From JACCZX01 sp963807155 (GTDB taxonomy: Bacteria > Pseudomonadota > Gammaproteobacteria > Burkholderiales > Burkholderiaceae_F): 64,000 bases of DNA. Location: NCBI GenBank assembly GCA_963807155.1, contig CAWEAZ010000023.1, forward strand, positions 180,084 to 244,083. The letters are read 5' to 3'. Positions 27,683 to 36,423 of this stretch are shown here, piece after piece. The notes beneath the pieces are model-generated. The model did no database searches. It had not been told where the DNA came from and worked only from the letters and a program-made list of their open reading frames with translations. Position 1 is the stretch's first letter; every line of letters starts with the position of its first letter. The position numbers and the translations under genes were made by a program.

Positions 27683-28165
27683 GTGAAATCAGCCACGCAT
27701 CGCACTGCGCTGCGAGTCCAGGGTGTGCTCGGGCCGCGCTTCGAGGTGATGGAGTTTGAGGCGTCGACCCGCTCGGCTGCCGAGGCTGCGGCAGCGATCG
27801 GCTGCACAGTAGGGCAGATCGCGAAGTCGTTGGTGTTCCGAGCGACCATCAGCGATCGACCCGTGATAGTCATCACCTGCGGAACGAACCGCGTGCATGA
27901 GTCGATCATCGCAACCCATCTCGGTGAAACGATTGAACGCGCCAACGCTAACTTTGTTCGCGACCGCACTGGCTTCGCCATCGGAGGCGTACCTCCGATC
28001 GGGCACTCCGAACCGGTGCTCATCATCATCGATGAAGACTTGCGTAGCTTCGATGAGATTTGGGCTGCGGCCGGGACGCCGAATGCGGTGTTCCGCCTTA
28101 ACTTTGATGATCTGGTCCAACTAACGAGCGGGACCGTGACAAGAGTTGCGGAGACTAGTCTGTGA
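27683..28165 (+). CDS. YbaK/EbsC-type aminoacyl-tRNA deacylase
   Basis: The 160-residue domain starts with GTG 27683. It has the conserved lysine K48 in GQIAKSLVF, the loop TGFAIGGVPPIGH, and FRLNFDDLVQLTSG at the end. These proteins hydrolyse mischarged tRNA, typically Cys-tRNAPro, in trans. The gene is divergent from the betaine-type transporter and convergent with the long operon downstream. Confidence 0.88.
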   Translation: MKSATHRTALRVQGVLGPRFEVMEFEASTRSAAEAAAAIGCTVGQIAKSLVFRATISDRPVIVITCGTNRVHESIIATHLGETIERANANFVRDRTGFAIGGVPPIGHSEPVLIIIDEDLRSFDEIWAAAGTPNAVFRLNFDDLVQLTSGTVTRVAETSL

Positions 28166-28202
28166 ATAGTTGCCTAGAGCGCTGATCAGACAAGCCGCTA
28201 GC

Positions 28203-29185
28203 TCATTCGGGCTTGAGTCCCTGCTCTCGCACCACCTGCGTGAATTGCCGGATCTCCTTGGAGACCAGCGCATCGAGCTCCGCGGGAGAACCGCCGATGA
28301 TCTGGCCCGCCTGGCTTTCCATGCGTGCCGCGACAGCCGGATCCTTCAACGCTGTCAGCGTGGCGCTGTGCAGCTTCGCCACGACGTCCGCCGGTGTTGC
28401 GCGCGGCACGAACGTTCCGATCCACGTATCCGACTCGTAGCCGGGAAAGCCTGACTCCGCGATCGTCGCTACATCGGGTATCAGTGGCGAGCGCTTGGTG
28501 GAAGTCACTGCGATGCCTTTGAGTTTTCCGCTCTTGATATGCGGCAGGATTCCGCTCAGCGTGCCCAGTACCGCAGGTACCTGGTTGCCCATCACGTCGG
28601 ACATCGCGGGTCCGGCGCCTTTGTATGGAACATGAACCAAATTGAGCTTGCCCTGCGACTGCAGCAGCGCGCCCGCGAAATGGCCGGGCGAGCCGATGCC
28701 GCCGGTGGCGTATTGAAGGTACCTGGGATCCTTCTTGCCGAGCGCAATCCACTCCTGCAGATTCGATGCAGGTACCGAGGGATGCACTGCGAGCACTTGC
28801 GGAAGAGCGCCAATCAGCGTCACTCCGCGCAGGTCGCGCTCGGTGTTGAAGGGCAGCGAGGGCACGAGCGCCTGGTTGATGCTGTGCGAGGAAACCGTGA
28901 ACAGGATGTTGTAGCCATCCGGCGCGGATTTCGCTACGTAATCCGTAGCGATGGCGCCGCCCGCTCCCGCCTTGTTCTCGACGATCACGGTCTGGCCGAG
29001 CGTCTCTCCCATCTTGGCATTCAACGTGCGCGCGATAGTGTCGGCCCCTCCACCCGGCGCGAAAGTGACGATCGAGGCGCACAGGCTGCTTGCTCGGGAA
29101 ATCCTGCGCATAACGCATCTGGCGCAAAGACCAGCACTGCGCACAGTGCCGCTACAGGGCGAATCCATCGAGCGATTTTCATCAT
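28203..29185 (-). CDS. Bug-family tripartite tricarboxylate receptor (frame breaks)
   Basis: The start at 29185 or 29182 is preceded by GAGGTG and gives a signal peptide (KIARWIRPVAALCAVLVFA). Breaks near 29100 and 29070 separate QDFPSKQPVRL from IVTFAPGGGADTIARTL, the Bug-type ligand loop. The remainder is intact (VVENKAGAGGAIATDYVAKS, PDGYNILFTVSSH, LVHVPYKGAGPAMSDVMGNQ) and stops at 28203. Bug receptors bind carboxylates for TctAB membrane partners, or serve sensing when orphan. No TctAB is here. It is the last gene of the long minus-strand run. Confidence 0.85.
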
Positions 29186-29228
29186 CCACCTCGTCACCCA
29201 GTCAGAGACCACCGACACGTCGCCCACT

Positions 29229-29717
29229 CTAGTCGACCCAACCTTGAGGCGCCATCGATGCAGCGACGGCGGCTGGCCGGCCGAGGTATTGCCGCAGCGC
29301 CTCGAATCCTGCTTCATAAACATTGCGGCCGACCTGCTCAGTCAACTCGCGCTCGCGACCGGGCGGCGTTGCGAACGTCGACTGCCAATGCCAGAACGTG
29401 CGATCACCGTCGGTGACGCGCTTCAGTTGCACGGTGGCGACGTAGCGATACAGCGGAATCGTCGAATCGAGAATGCAGTAGGTCGAGATCCAGTCGCGAT
29501 CAGATAGCGCCAACAATTGCTCACGCAGATGCGCGCCGTCGGCCAATCGAAAGTTGCGCACGCATCCGACCTGATCGGGTGCAAGACCGTCTTCGATGTG
29601 ACTCTCGGCAACGACCGGGTGCCATTGCCAGTGCGAGTTGAAGTCGCGCAGCACCGGCCACACACGCTCGATCGGATGGTCGATCACCGTCGACCGGGTA
29701 ACGCGCTGTAACGACAT
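29229..29717 (-). CDS. SRPBCC-family protein, copy 1
   Basis: The 162-residue protein has the START/SRPBCC pattern of small polyketide-cyclase-like proteins: STVIDHPIERVWPVLRDFNS, then WHPVVAESHIEDG, the Cys-Val-Arg-Asn strand GCVRNFRLADGAHLREQLLAL, and GRERELTEQVGRNVYEAGFE at the C-terminal helix. The fold makes a deep hydrophobic pocket for a small ligand; function is unknown. It starts seven bases after the related gene 29725-30169. The two are clearly paralogous, with the same WHP, GCVRNFR and GRERELT motifs. Confidence 0.8.
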   Translation of the reverse strand: MSLQRVTRSTVIDHPIERVWPVLRDFNSHWQWHPVVAESHIEDGLAPDQVGCVRNFRLADGAHLREQLLALSDRDWISTYCILDSTIPLYRYVATVQLKRVTDGDRTFWHWQSTFATPPGRERELTEQVGRNVYEAGFEALRQYLGRPAAVAASMAPQGWVD

Positions 29718-29724
29718 GCGCGTC

Positions 29725-30169
29725 TTAGGCAGCGGCTTTCAGGAAACGCTGCTTCAACGCGTTAAACCCGCCCTGAAAAACGTCCTGGCCAATCAGCTGC
29801 GTCAGCTCGCGCTCACGGCCTGGCGCGCAGTCGAACTCTGCGCTCCATTCGGCGAAGGTGCGATTGCCGTCGGTGATCGGCGTCAGCTTCAACGTGGCGA
29901 TGTAGTTATCGACGCCCATCGGTGATTCGAGAATCGAGTACGATGCATTCGTATTCGAAGTCGGACAGCGTCAGCAGCTGTTCGCGGATGACGCCGCCAT
30001 CTTTCGTGCGGAAGTTGCGCACGCAGCCGACGCGATCGGATGGCGCTCCGGCCTCGATGCGCGACTCTGCAATCGCCGGGTGCCACGCCGGCAGGCCGTT
30101 GAAGTCGCGCACCTGTTGCCAGACCGCATCGGCCGGCGCGTCGATGACACTCGATGTGTAGACCCGAAT
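29725..30169 (-). CDS. SRPBCC-family protein, copy 2 (frame break)
   Basis: The gene is homologous to copy 1: VIDAPADAVWQQVRDFN, WHPAIAESRIEAG, GCVRNFRTKDGGVIREQLLT. Near 29930 the frame breaks, and the rest (NYIATLKLTPITDGNRTFAE, GRERELTQLIGQDVFQGGFN) ends at 29725. No ATG or GTG is available at the family start. Translation would begin at ATT 30169 or CTG 30172, overlapping the flotillin stop (TGATT) and a GAGG just upstream. An indel that removed a normal start is also possible. Confidence 0.72.
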
Positions 30170-31857
30170 CAGTCCTCGCCACCGCCCTTGCTGCCGCTCG
30201 GCAGCGCGGTCTTGCTGATGCTCTGCGCGATCTGTCCGAGCTCGCCTCCCTGCACGCCGATCTCACGCAGCAGTTGATCGACCAGCGGCGCCTGCGCGCG
30301 GAAACGCAATGCGCTGTTGACGACGCTGTCGGTCAGGCCCGCGCCCATGTCGCCTTTGGCATGACCGTTGCCGCCGCCGAATCCATCGACGTGCAGGATC
30401 TTGATGCCTTCGATGCGCTCCATCGGCTTGACGCTCTCGCGGATGATGCCTTCCATCTTGTCGATCAGCCGCAGCCGCAGTTGCGACGTGCGCGCGTCCG
30501 GCGTCAGCATGTTGTGCGTTTCATTCATCAGGCGCGCACCTTCGGCTTCGATCTCGTGACGAATGCGCAGTGCCATCGTGCGGATCTGATCCGAATCGGC
30601 CTCGGCCTGCGCTTGCGCGCGCAGCGCGTGGCCGCGATCGGCTGAAGCGTTCTTCTCTGCTTCGGCGGCCATCGTCAGCCGGATGCCTTCGCGCTGCGCT
30701 TCCTTCGACGCTTCGATCAGGTCGATCTGCTTGCGGCGCTCGGCCATCTCGGTCTCGCGCGCGGTGAACACGCGTTCCTCTTCGGTGACGGCTTTCGCAC
30801 GCGCCTGATCTGCGGCAGCGCGCGCCTCGCTTTCCGCCTTGCTCTGTTTCGAGACTGCAATCGATCGCTGTTGCTCCGCCAGCTCCACGTTTTGCCGCCG
30901 CTCGATCTCGCGCGCCTGCAGTCCGCCTTCCTTCGAGATGCGCTCTTCTTCCAGCACGCGGTCGGTGGCGATGCGCGCCTTCTCGATCGCTTCGCGCGCC
31001 GAGATCTGCGACGTCTCGACTTCGCGTTCGCTGGTCGAGCGCTCGCGTGCGAGCTCGGTGCGCTGCTGCGCGCGCGCGACTTCGACTTCGCGCTCCTGGG
31101 TCAGGCGCGCGTATTCGGCTTCACGGTCGATATCGAGCGACAGCTTCTCCGCTTCCAGATTCTTGCTGCGGATCGAGATCATCGTGTCCTGCTCGACATC
31201 GTTGCGCTGCTTCTTGCGCCGCTCGATCTGCTCGGTCAGACGCGTCAGACCTTCGGCGTCGAACGCATTGCTCGGGTTGAAGAACTCCATCGCGGTCTGG
31301 TCGAGCTGCGTCAGCGAAGCCGCTTCGAGCTCGAGTCCGTTCTTGCGCAGATCTTCGGCGACCACCTGGCGTACGCGCTTGACGAAGTCGCCGCGCTTCT
31401 CGTGCAGTTCTTCCATCGTCATTTCGGCGGCGGCCGTGCGCAACGCGTCGACGAACTTGCCTTCGAGCAATTCCTTCAGTCGCTCGGGCTCGAGCGTGCG
31501 CATGCCCAATGTCTGCGCGGCGTCGGCCACGGCATTCGCATCGGCTTTCACGCGCACGTAGAACTCGGAGATCACGTCGACGCGCATCCGGTCCTTGGTG
31601 ATCAGCGCCTTGTCGCGCCCGCGTGCGACTTCGAGGCGCAGCGTGTTCATGTTGACCGGTATCACGTCGTGCACGATCGGCAGCACGAATGCGCCACCAC
31701 CGAGCACGACTTTCTGCCCGCCGAGTCCCGTGCGCACGAAGCTGCGCTCCTTCGACGACCGCAGATACAGCCAGTGGAACAGCGCGACGATCACGGCGAT
31801 GACGATGGCCGCGGTCAGAAGGCTGAGGATGAAGATGCCGAAATCAGATCCGCTCAT
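30169..31857 (-). CDS. Flotillin-family (SPFH) membrane protein
   Basis: The 562-residue protein has one N-terminal membrane helix (FGIFILSLLTAAIVIAVIVA), an SPFH domain of about 170 residues (VVLGGGAFVLPIVHDVIPVN, then DRMRVDVISEFYVRVKAD, EKRGDFVKRVRQVVAEDLRK), and a long coiled coil rich in Glu, Ala and Arg with the flotillin AEAE-type repeats. A C-terminal oligomerisation region follows. It belongs to the YqiK-like branch. Flotillins organise membrane microdomains. The usual NfeD-type partner is absent here; instead it overlaps the PEP-hydrolase-like gene by four bases (ATGA) inside a transport and catabolic operon, which is unusual. Confidence 0.9.
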   Translation of the reverse strand: MSGSDFGIFILSLLTAAIVIAVIVALFHWLYLRSSKERSFVRTGLGGQKVVLGGGAFVLPIVHDVIPVNMNTLRLEVARGRDKALITKDRMRVDVISEFYVRVKADANAVADAAQTLGMRTLEPERLKELLEGKFVDALRTAAAEMTMEELHEKRGDFVKRVRQVVAEDLRKNGLELEAASLTQLDQTAMEFFNPSNAFDAEGLTRLTEQIERRKKQRNDVEQDTMISIRSKNLEAEKLSLDIDREAEYARLTQEREVEVARAQQRTELARERSTSEREVETSQISAREAIEKARIATDRVLEEERISKEGGLQAREIERRQNVELAEQQRSIAVSKQSKAESEARAAADQARAKAVTEEERVFTARETEMAERRKQIDLIEASKEAQREGIRLTMAAEAEKNASADRGHALRAQAQAEADSDQIRTMALRIRHEIEAEGARLMNETHNMLTPDARTSQLRLRLIDKMEGIIRESVKPMERIEGIKILHVDGFGGGNGHAKGDMGAGLTDSVVNSALRFRAQAPLVDQLLREIGVQGGELGQIAQSISKTALPSGSKGGGED

Positions 31858-32732
31858 GGCGTACTCCCTTGCAAGTTCCTGCTTTTCGAAGTTCTGCTTT
31901 TATCTCTACCAATGGCGACGAATCGCTTCGTCTGTTCTGTCAGCGCAATTTCGGTCGGCAGCCGTTCCATGCTCGATGCGCCGTAGAAGCCGTGGCATTG
32001 CGGGCACCGTTGCAGGATCGTCTCCGCGTCTTCCGGTGTCGCGATCGGGCCGCCGTGACACAGCACGATCACGTCAGGATTGACTTCGCGCGCGGCCGCG
32101 GACCATGCGTCGATGCGCGGCACGCAATCGTCGAGCGTCAGCGCGGTGCCGGCGCCGATCGCGCCGCCGGTCGTCAATCCGAGATGGCACACGATGATGT
32201 CTGCGCCGGCGCGCGCCATCTCGCGCGCATCGTTTTCGGAGAACACATACGGCGTCGTCAGCAGATCGATCGCGCGCGCCGCGCGAATCATGTCAACCTC
32301 GAGCGCGTAGCTCATCCCGGTCTCTTCGAGATTGGCGCGAAACGTACCGTCGATCAGCCCAACACTGGGAAAGTTCTGCACACCCGAGAAGCCGAGATCA
32401 GCGAGCTGACGCAGAAACTGCGGCATCAGCATGAATGGATCGGTGCCGTTGACACCCGCGAGCACCGGCGTGTGGCGCACGACCGGCAAAACTTCGTGCG
32501 CCATTTCGACGACGATGTCGTTGGCATTGCCGTATGCCAGCAAGCCGGCGAGCGAGCCGCGGCCCGCCATTCGATAGCGGCCGGAGTTGTAGATCACGAT
32601 CAGGTCGATGCCGCCGGCCTCTTCGCACTTCGCTGAAAGGCCTGTGCCCGCGCCGCCACCGACGATCGGCTCGCCGCGCGCGATCTTGTCGCACAGTCGT
32701 TTCAGAATTTCTTTGCGGGCGATACGAGGCAT
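31854..32732 (-). CDS. Phosphoenolpyruvate-hydrolase-like TIM-barrel protein
   Basis: The 292-residue protein begins RKEILKRLCDKIARGEPIVG and keeps GGAGTGLSAKCEEAGGIDLI, VLAGVNGTDPFMLMPQFLRQ, GFSGVQNFPSVGLIDGTFR, and DIIVCHLGLTTGGAIG. This is the TIM-barrel domain that forms the C-terminal half of tomato Tm-1-type proteins. In bacteria it is annotated as a PEP hydrolase family protein; the reaction is not established for this branch. The UPF0261 half of the same architecture lies in the preceding gene, 21 bases upstream. Confidence 0.85.
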   Translation of the reverse strand: MPRIARKEILKRLCDKIARGEPIVGGGAGTGLSAKCEEAGGIDLIVIYNSGRYRMAGRGSLAGLLAYGNANDIVVEMAHEVLPVVRHTPVLAGVNGTDPFMLMPQFLRQLADLGFSGVQNFPSVGLIDGTFRANLEETGMSYALEVDMIRAARAIDLLTTPYVFSENDAREMARAGADIIVCHLGLTTGGAIGAGTALTLDDCVPRIDAWSAAAREVNPDVIVLCHGGPIATPEDAETILQRCPQCHGFYGASSMERLPTEIALTEQTKRFVAIGRDKSRTSKSRNLQGSTP

Positions 32733-32753
32733 GTGTCGTTCTTCGTTCTAGTT

Positions 32754-35022
32754 TTAGTGAACTGCAGTGCGTGTGACGGCAGCGCCCTCGGCGCATACCT
32801 CGTGGAATTGCTGGACCAGCAGATCGGCAAACGCCGGATCGTTCAGATGCAGCGGACTGCGGATCAACGTGCGCCGCGGGCCGCGACGGAAGTTCGACTC
32901 GATCGCGGTGAACAGCGCCTTGTCTGCAACCGGGTCCCAGAACGTCTTGCCGGGTGCGTCGAGCACCGACACGCCGCCTTCCGGAATGATGAAGCGCACC
33001 GGACCTTCCATCCGATTCAGCTTGGCTGCGATGAATTCGCCAATCGCTTTGCATTCGTCCGGGGTGGTGCGCATCAACGTGACGTTCGCGTTGTGCTTGA
33101 CCAGATTGCGATCCTTGAACTTCGGCGGCACCGTCTCGAACGCCCAGAAGTTCGCCATGTCGAGCGCACCGCATGAGCCCACGTACGGAATCGGACGCCG
33201 CGCGAATGCATCGAATCGCTCCGGCCCTGCACTGAGCACGCCGCCGACGATCTCGTCGCACACTTCGGTCGTCGAAATGTCGAGCACGCCGGCGAGCAAG
33301 CCCGAGTCGACCAGCTTCTCCATCGATTGGCCGCCGGTGCCGGTGGCATGAAACACCAGGCAATCGAATTCGTTCTGCAGCTGCTTGGTCACCGCCTGCA
33401 CGCACGGCGTGGTGACGCCGAACATCGTCAGCCCGATCGCGGGCTTGCTTTCGGATGCCGCGGTGCGCGTGTACGCGATCATGCCGGCCAGCGCGTGCGC
33501 GGCGTTCGACAGCACTCTTCTCGCTGATGCGATTGATGCCCGACACGTCGGTCACCGAATACATCATGCAGATGTCGCTCGGCCCGACATAGGGACGCAC
33601 GTCGGCGGAGGCGACCGACGACACCATCACCTTCGGCATGCCGACCGGCAACGCGCGCATTGCCTGCGTCGCGAGCGCCGTTCCTCCCGAGCCGCCGGCC
33701 GACACGATGCCGCCGAGGTCGCGCCGGCCGAGCAGGAATCGCTCGAATGCGATCGCCATGTTGCTGACCGATGAGCCGCGATCGCCGGTGAACACCGCAC
33801 TCTCGCCCTTCGGATGGTGCCGCGCGACTTCGCGCGGATGAACGTTGGCGGTCGACGTAGTGCCCGACGTCGATAGATCGACGGTCACTGTGCGCAGTCC
33901 GAGCTTGTCGATGCACTGCTTCAGAAAAAAGAGCTCGCGGCCTTTGGTATCGAACGTGCCGACGATGTAGGCGGCGCGCTGCACGTTGCTCGAGGCAGGA
34001 AATTCGAACACGCGTGCGCTGCGTGCGTTCGAAGCAGTTTCGGGGGCGGCTTCGACTTCCGGCTCCGACACTTTCGCGTCGTCGAGCGAAGGACGTACCG
34101 CACGATCGTGCAAGGGAACGTCGGGCTGCTGCGCATTCCAGCGCGTGAAGCTTCTTACGGTCTGCGTTGGAGTGATGGCGGGTGGAGCGTCCGCGTGCGC
34201 GCGGCGTACGGTGAATACGCGTGCCGATGCGTCCTCGTCGGTGACTTCCGGCACGACAGGTTGCGGTTCTTCTTCTCCGGCCGCGTGCACGCCGAGCAAT
34301 CGTTGCTGCAATTCGGTGTCGGCCGCGAGCTCGCTTGCCGACATCTCGCGCGCGATGCGGCCGTTGACCATCACTGCGACGCGGTCGGCTACGTCGACCG
34401 CCACGCCGATGTTCTGTTCTATCAGCAACACGGCAATCTCGTTACTTTCAGAAGTCGAATGCGCCAGTTGCTTCAGCGTCGCAACGACTTGCTCGACAAT
34501 CACCGGCGCCAGGCCTTCGGTCGGCTCGTCCATCACCAGCACGCGCGGGTTGAACAGCAGCGCGCGGCCGATCGCCAGCATCTGCTGCTCACCGCCCGAC
34601 AGCTCGGCGCCGCCGTTGCGCCGGCGATCCGCCAGCCGCGGGAACAGCGAGTAGATGCGCTCGACCGTCCACGCGCCCTGGCGCGCGCTCTTTGCTGCAA
34701 GCCGCAAATGCTCGTCGACCGACAGCGATGCCCACACGCGCCGGCCTTGCGGCACGTAGCCGATGCCGAGCTCGGTGATCACGTTCGGCGAAAGGCCAAG
34801 AATTTCGCGCCCTGCGAGTTTCACACTGCCGCGCGCAGGAACCAGCCCGGTGATCGCATTGCACAGCGTCGTCTTGCCCATGCCGTTGCGGCCAACGACG
34901 CCGAGCACGCCGGAATGCAAAGTCAATGAGATGTCCTGCAGCGCGTGCGCGCGGCCGTAGTAGACGTCGAGGTTGCGCACTTCGAGCGCTGGCGCACCGA
35001 CGTTCATCGGCTCAGTGGACAT
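32754..35022 (-). CDS. LivF-type ABC ATPase fused to Tm-1-like (UPF0261) ATP-binding domain (frame break)
   Basis: The start at 35022 has GGAGG five bases upstream; ATG 35034 is an alternative. Residues 1 to about 245 are a complete LivF ATPase: GRNGMGKTT (Walker A), LSGGEQQ signature, VLVMDEPTEGLAP (Walker B), IEQN switch His replaced by Asn-containing IEQNIG as in LivF. An acidic/Pro linker of about 100 residues follows. From about residue 350 the UPF0261 domain starts (AAYIVGTFDTKGRELFFLKQ, GGSGGTALATQAMRALPVG). Near 33515 the frame breaks, and VLSNAAHALAGMIAY continues to the stop at 32754. The total is about 755 residues. The fusion is in frame and upstream of the break, so it is real. 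Confidence 0.88.
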
Positions 35023-35841
35023 GAGCGCCTCCATGACCTTTCGCGCCCATGTAGATCGCGTGCACTTCGGCGTCGTCCTGAATTTCCTGCGGCGAACCGT
35101 GCTTCAGCACGCGGCCGTTGTGCATCACCGTTACGCGCTCGGCGACGCCGAGGGCGATATCGAGATCGTGCTCGATCAGCACGAAGCCGAGATGGCGCGG
35201 CAAGGCTTCGGAGAAGCGCGACCAGCTCGCGTCGCTCGGCAGGCGACAGTCCGGCCGCCGGCTCATCGAACAGAATCAGTCGCGGCGCGCCGGCCAATGC
35301 CATTCCGACTTCGAGCTGCCGCTGCTGACCGTGCGATAGCGCAGCGACCTTCGTATCGCCGACGGCATCGAGACGCACTTGGTGCAACAGTGCTTCCGCC
35401 GCGATCACGCTCGGGTCCGAGCGCTGTGGGCGACGCATATTGAAACGCCCGCGCGTTGCGCCGCGAACCGCAAGAAAAAGGTTGTCTCGCACCGACAGCT
35501 CGCGAAACAGCAATGAGGATTGATACGTGCGCCGCAACCCGCGGCGAATCCGCTCGTGCGGCGGCAGGTTGGTCACGTCTTCGCCGAAGAAATGAACCGT
35601 GCCTGCCTGTGGGCGGAAAGTCGCCCGTGATCGCGTTGAACAGCGTTGTCTTGCCTGCGCCATTGGCGCCGAGAATCGCGCGCCGCTCACCAGCCGGCAC
35701 TTCAAACGTGATGTGGTCGATCGCACGCAACGCGCCAAATTGCCGCGTGACGCCATCAAGCACGAGCGCGTTGCCCGACATCGCGGCGGAACTGGCACGC
35801 ATCACGTCAGCGCGCCGGGCGGGCAGCTCGACGACGTTCAT
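35012..35841 (-). CDS. livG: LivG-type ABC ATPase (frame breaks)
   Basis: From ATG 35841, which overlaps the upstream stop (ATGA), the protein has GVTRQFGALRAIDHITFEVP and Walker A GANGAGKTTLFN. A break near 35610 leads to GTVHFFGEDVTNLPPHERIR and RTYQSSLLFRELSVRDNLFL, then the signature LSHGQQRQLEVGMALAGAP and Walker B LILFDEPAAGLSP. A second break near 35215 leads to VLIEHDLDIALGVAERVTVM and the stop at 35012. All catalytic motifs are present. It pairs with the LivF half of the next gene to energise LivHM. Confidence 0.85.
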
Positions 35842-36365
35842 TGCGGCGCCGCCTTCGTCATATTCGAATCGGCCTGGCGATGAACGATTCGCCAACCTTC
35901 GGCTTCTCGCCGGAACAACATCGTGACGCGGTAGTCGCGCGTCGACTCGTGCGCTTGCCCTGGAACTTGAAACCGGAGACGCTCAATCTGTACAACGTAG
36001 CCGATCGCGCCATTCGCCTTGGCAACGATCCGCTCGATGGTGTTGGTGCCGTTCGAAAACTGTGCGCCCACCCAGTCAAGCCGACGGCCGACTTGTTCCC
36101 ATCCTTTTTCGATGGTGCCGCCGAAGCCACCCGACAGCGTGACGTCATCGGCATGCGACCAGAGCGCTTTGAAGGCTTCTGGCCTTCCGTTTTGAAGTTC
36201 GCGCTGTGCGGCGTCAACTTTCACCAGCGCTGCATGAAACTCTTTGTCGACCAACGCCTGCCGTTCCGCGGCTTTTGGCGCCGCAACGCATGGCATTGCG
36301 AGAACCACCAACCATGTCGTCACCATGACTTTCACTAAGGCGCGCTGGATTCCGGGCATCGGCAA
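35838..36365 (-). CDS. Exported SnoaL/NTF2-like protein
   Basis: A signal peptide (VKVMVTTWLVVLAMPCVAA) is followed by an NTF2-like fold: AALVKVDAAQRELQNGRPEA, then KALWSHADDVTLSGGFGGTI, DYRVTMLFRREAEGWRIVHR, Q. The class contains ketosteroid-isomerase-like proteins of diverse role. Placement between the LivK receptor and LivG ATPase genes, with a four-base overlap into livG, suggests a periplasmic accessory to uptake or a first catabolic step; this is inference. Confidence 0.78.
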   Translation of the reverse strand: MPMPGIQRALVKVMVTTWLVVLAMPCVAAPKAAERQALVDKEFHAALVKVDAAQRELQNGRPEAFKALWSHADDVTLSGGFGGTIEKGWEQVGRRLDWVGAQFSNGTNTIERIVAKANGAIGYVVQIERLRFQVPGQAHESTRDYRVTMLFRREAEGWRIVHRQADSNMTKAAPQ

Positions 36366-36387
36366 TTTCTCTATTGAGTGTTGAAGT

Positions 36388-36416
36388 GGAGCGGGCGCGG
36401 CATTCGCACCCGCTCC
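36388..36416 (-). repeat. Intercistronic hairpin after livK
   Basis: GGAGCGGG (36388-36395) pairs with CCCGCTCC (36409-36416). It lies in the 58-base gap between livK and the SnoaL-like gene. No T tract follows on the minus strand. Hairpins at this place commonly protect receptor mRNA or lower downstream expression. Confidence 0.6.
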
Positions 36417-36423
36417 GCTTTTG

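Noticed and set aside
30871..31986. Plus-strand open frames of 371 and 240 codons opposite the flotillin
   Set aside because: Produced by the repeated Glu/Ala/Arg codons of the coiled coil on the other strand.
32398..33515. C-terminal continuation of the LivF-UPF0261 frame past the break, into the next gene
   Set aside because: The Arg-rich tail has no domain, while the alternate frame continues the UPF0261 family to a normal stop at 32754.
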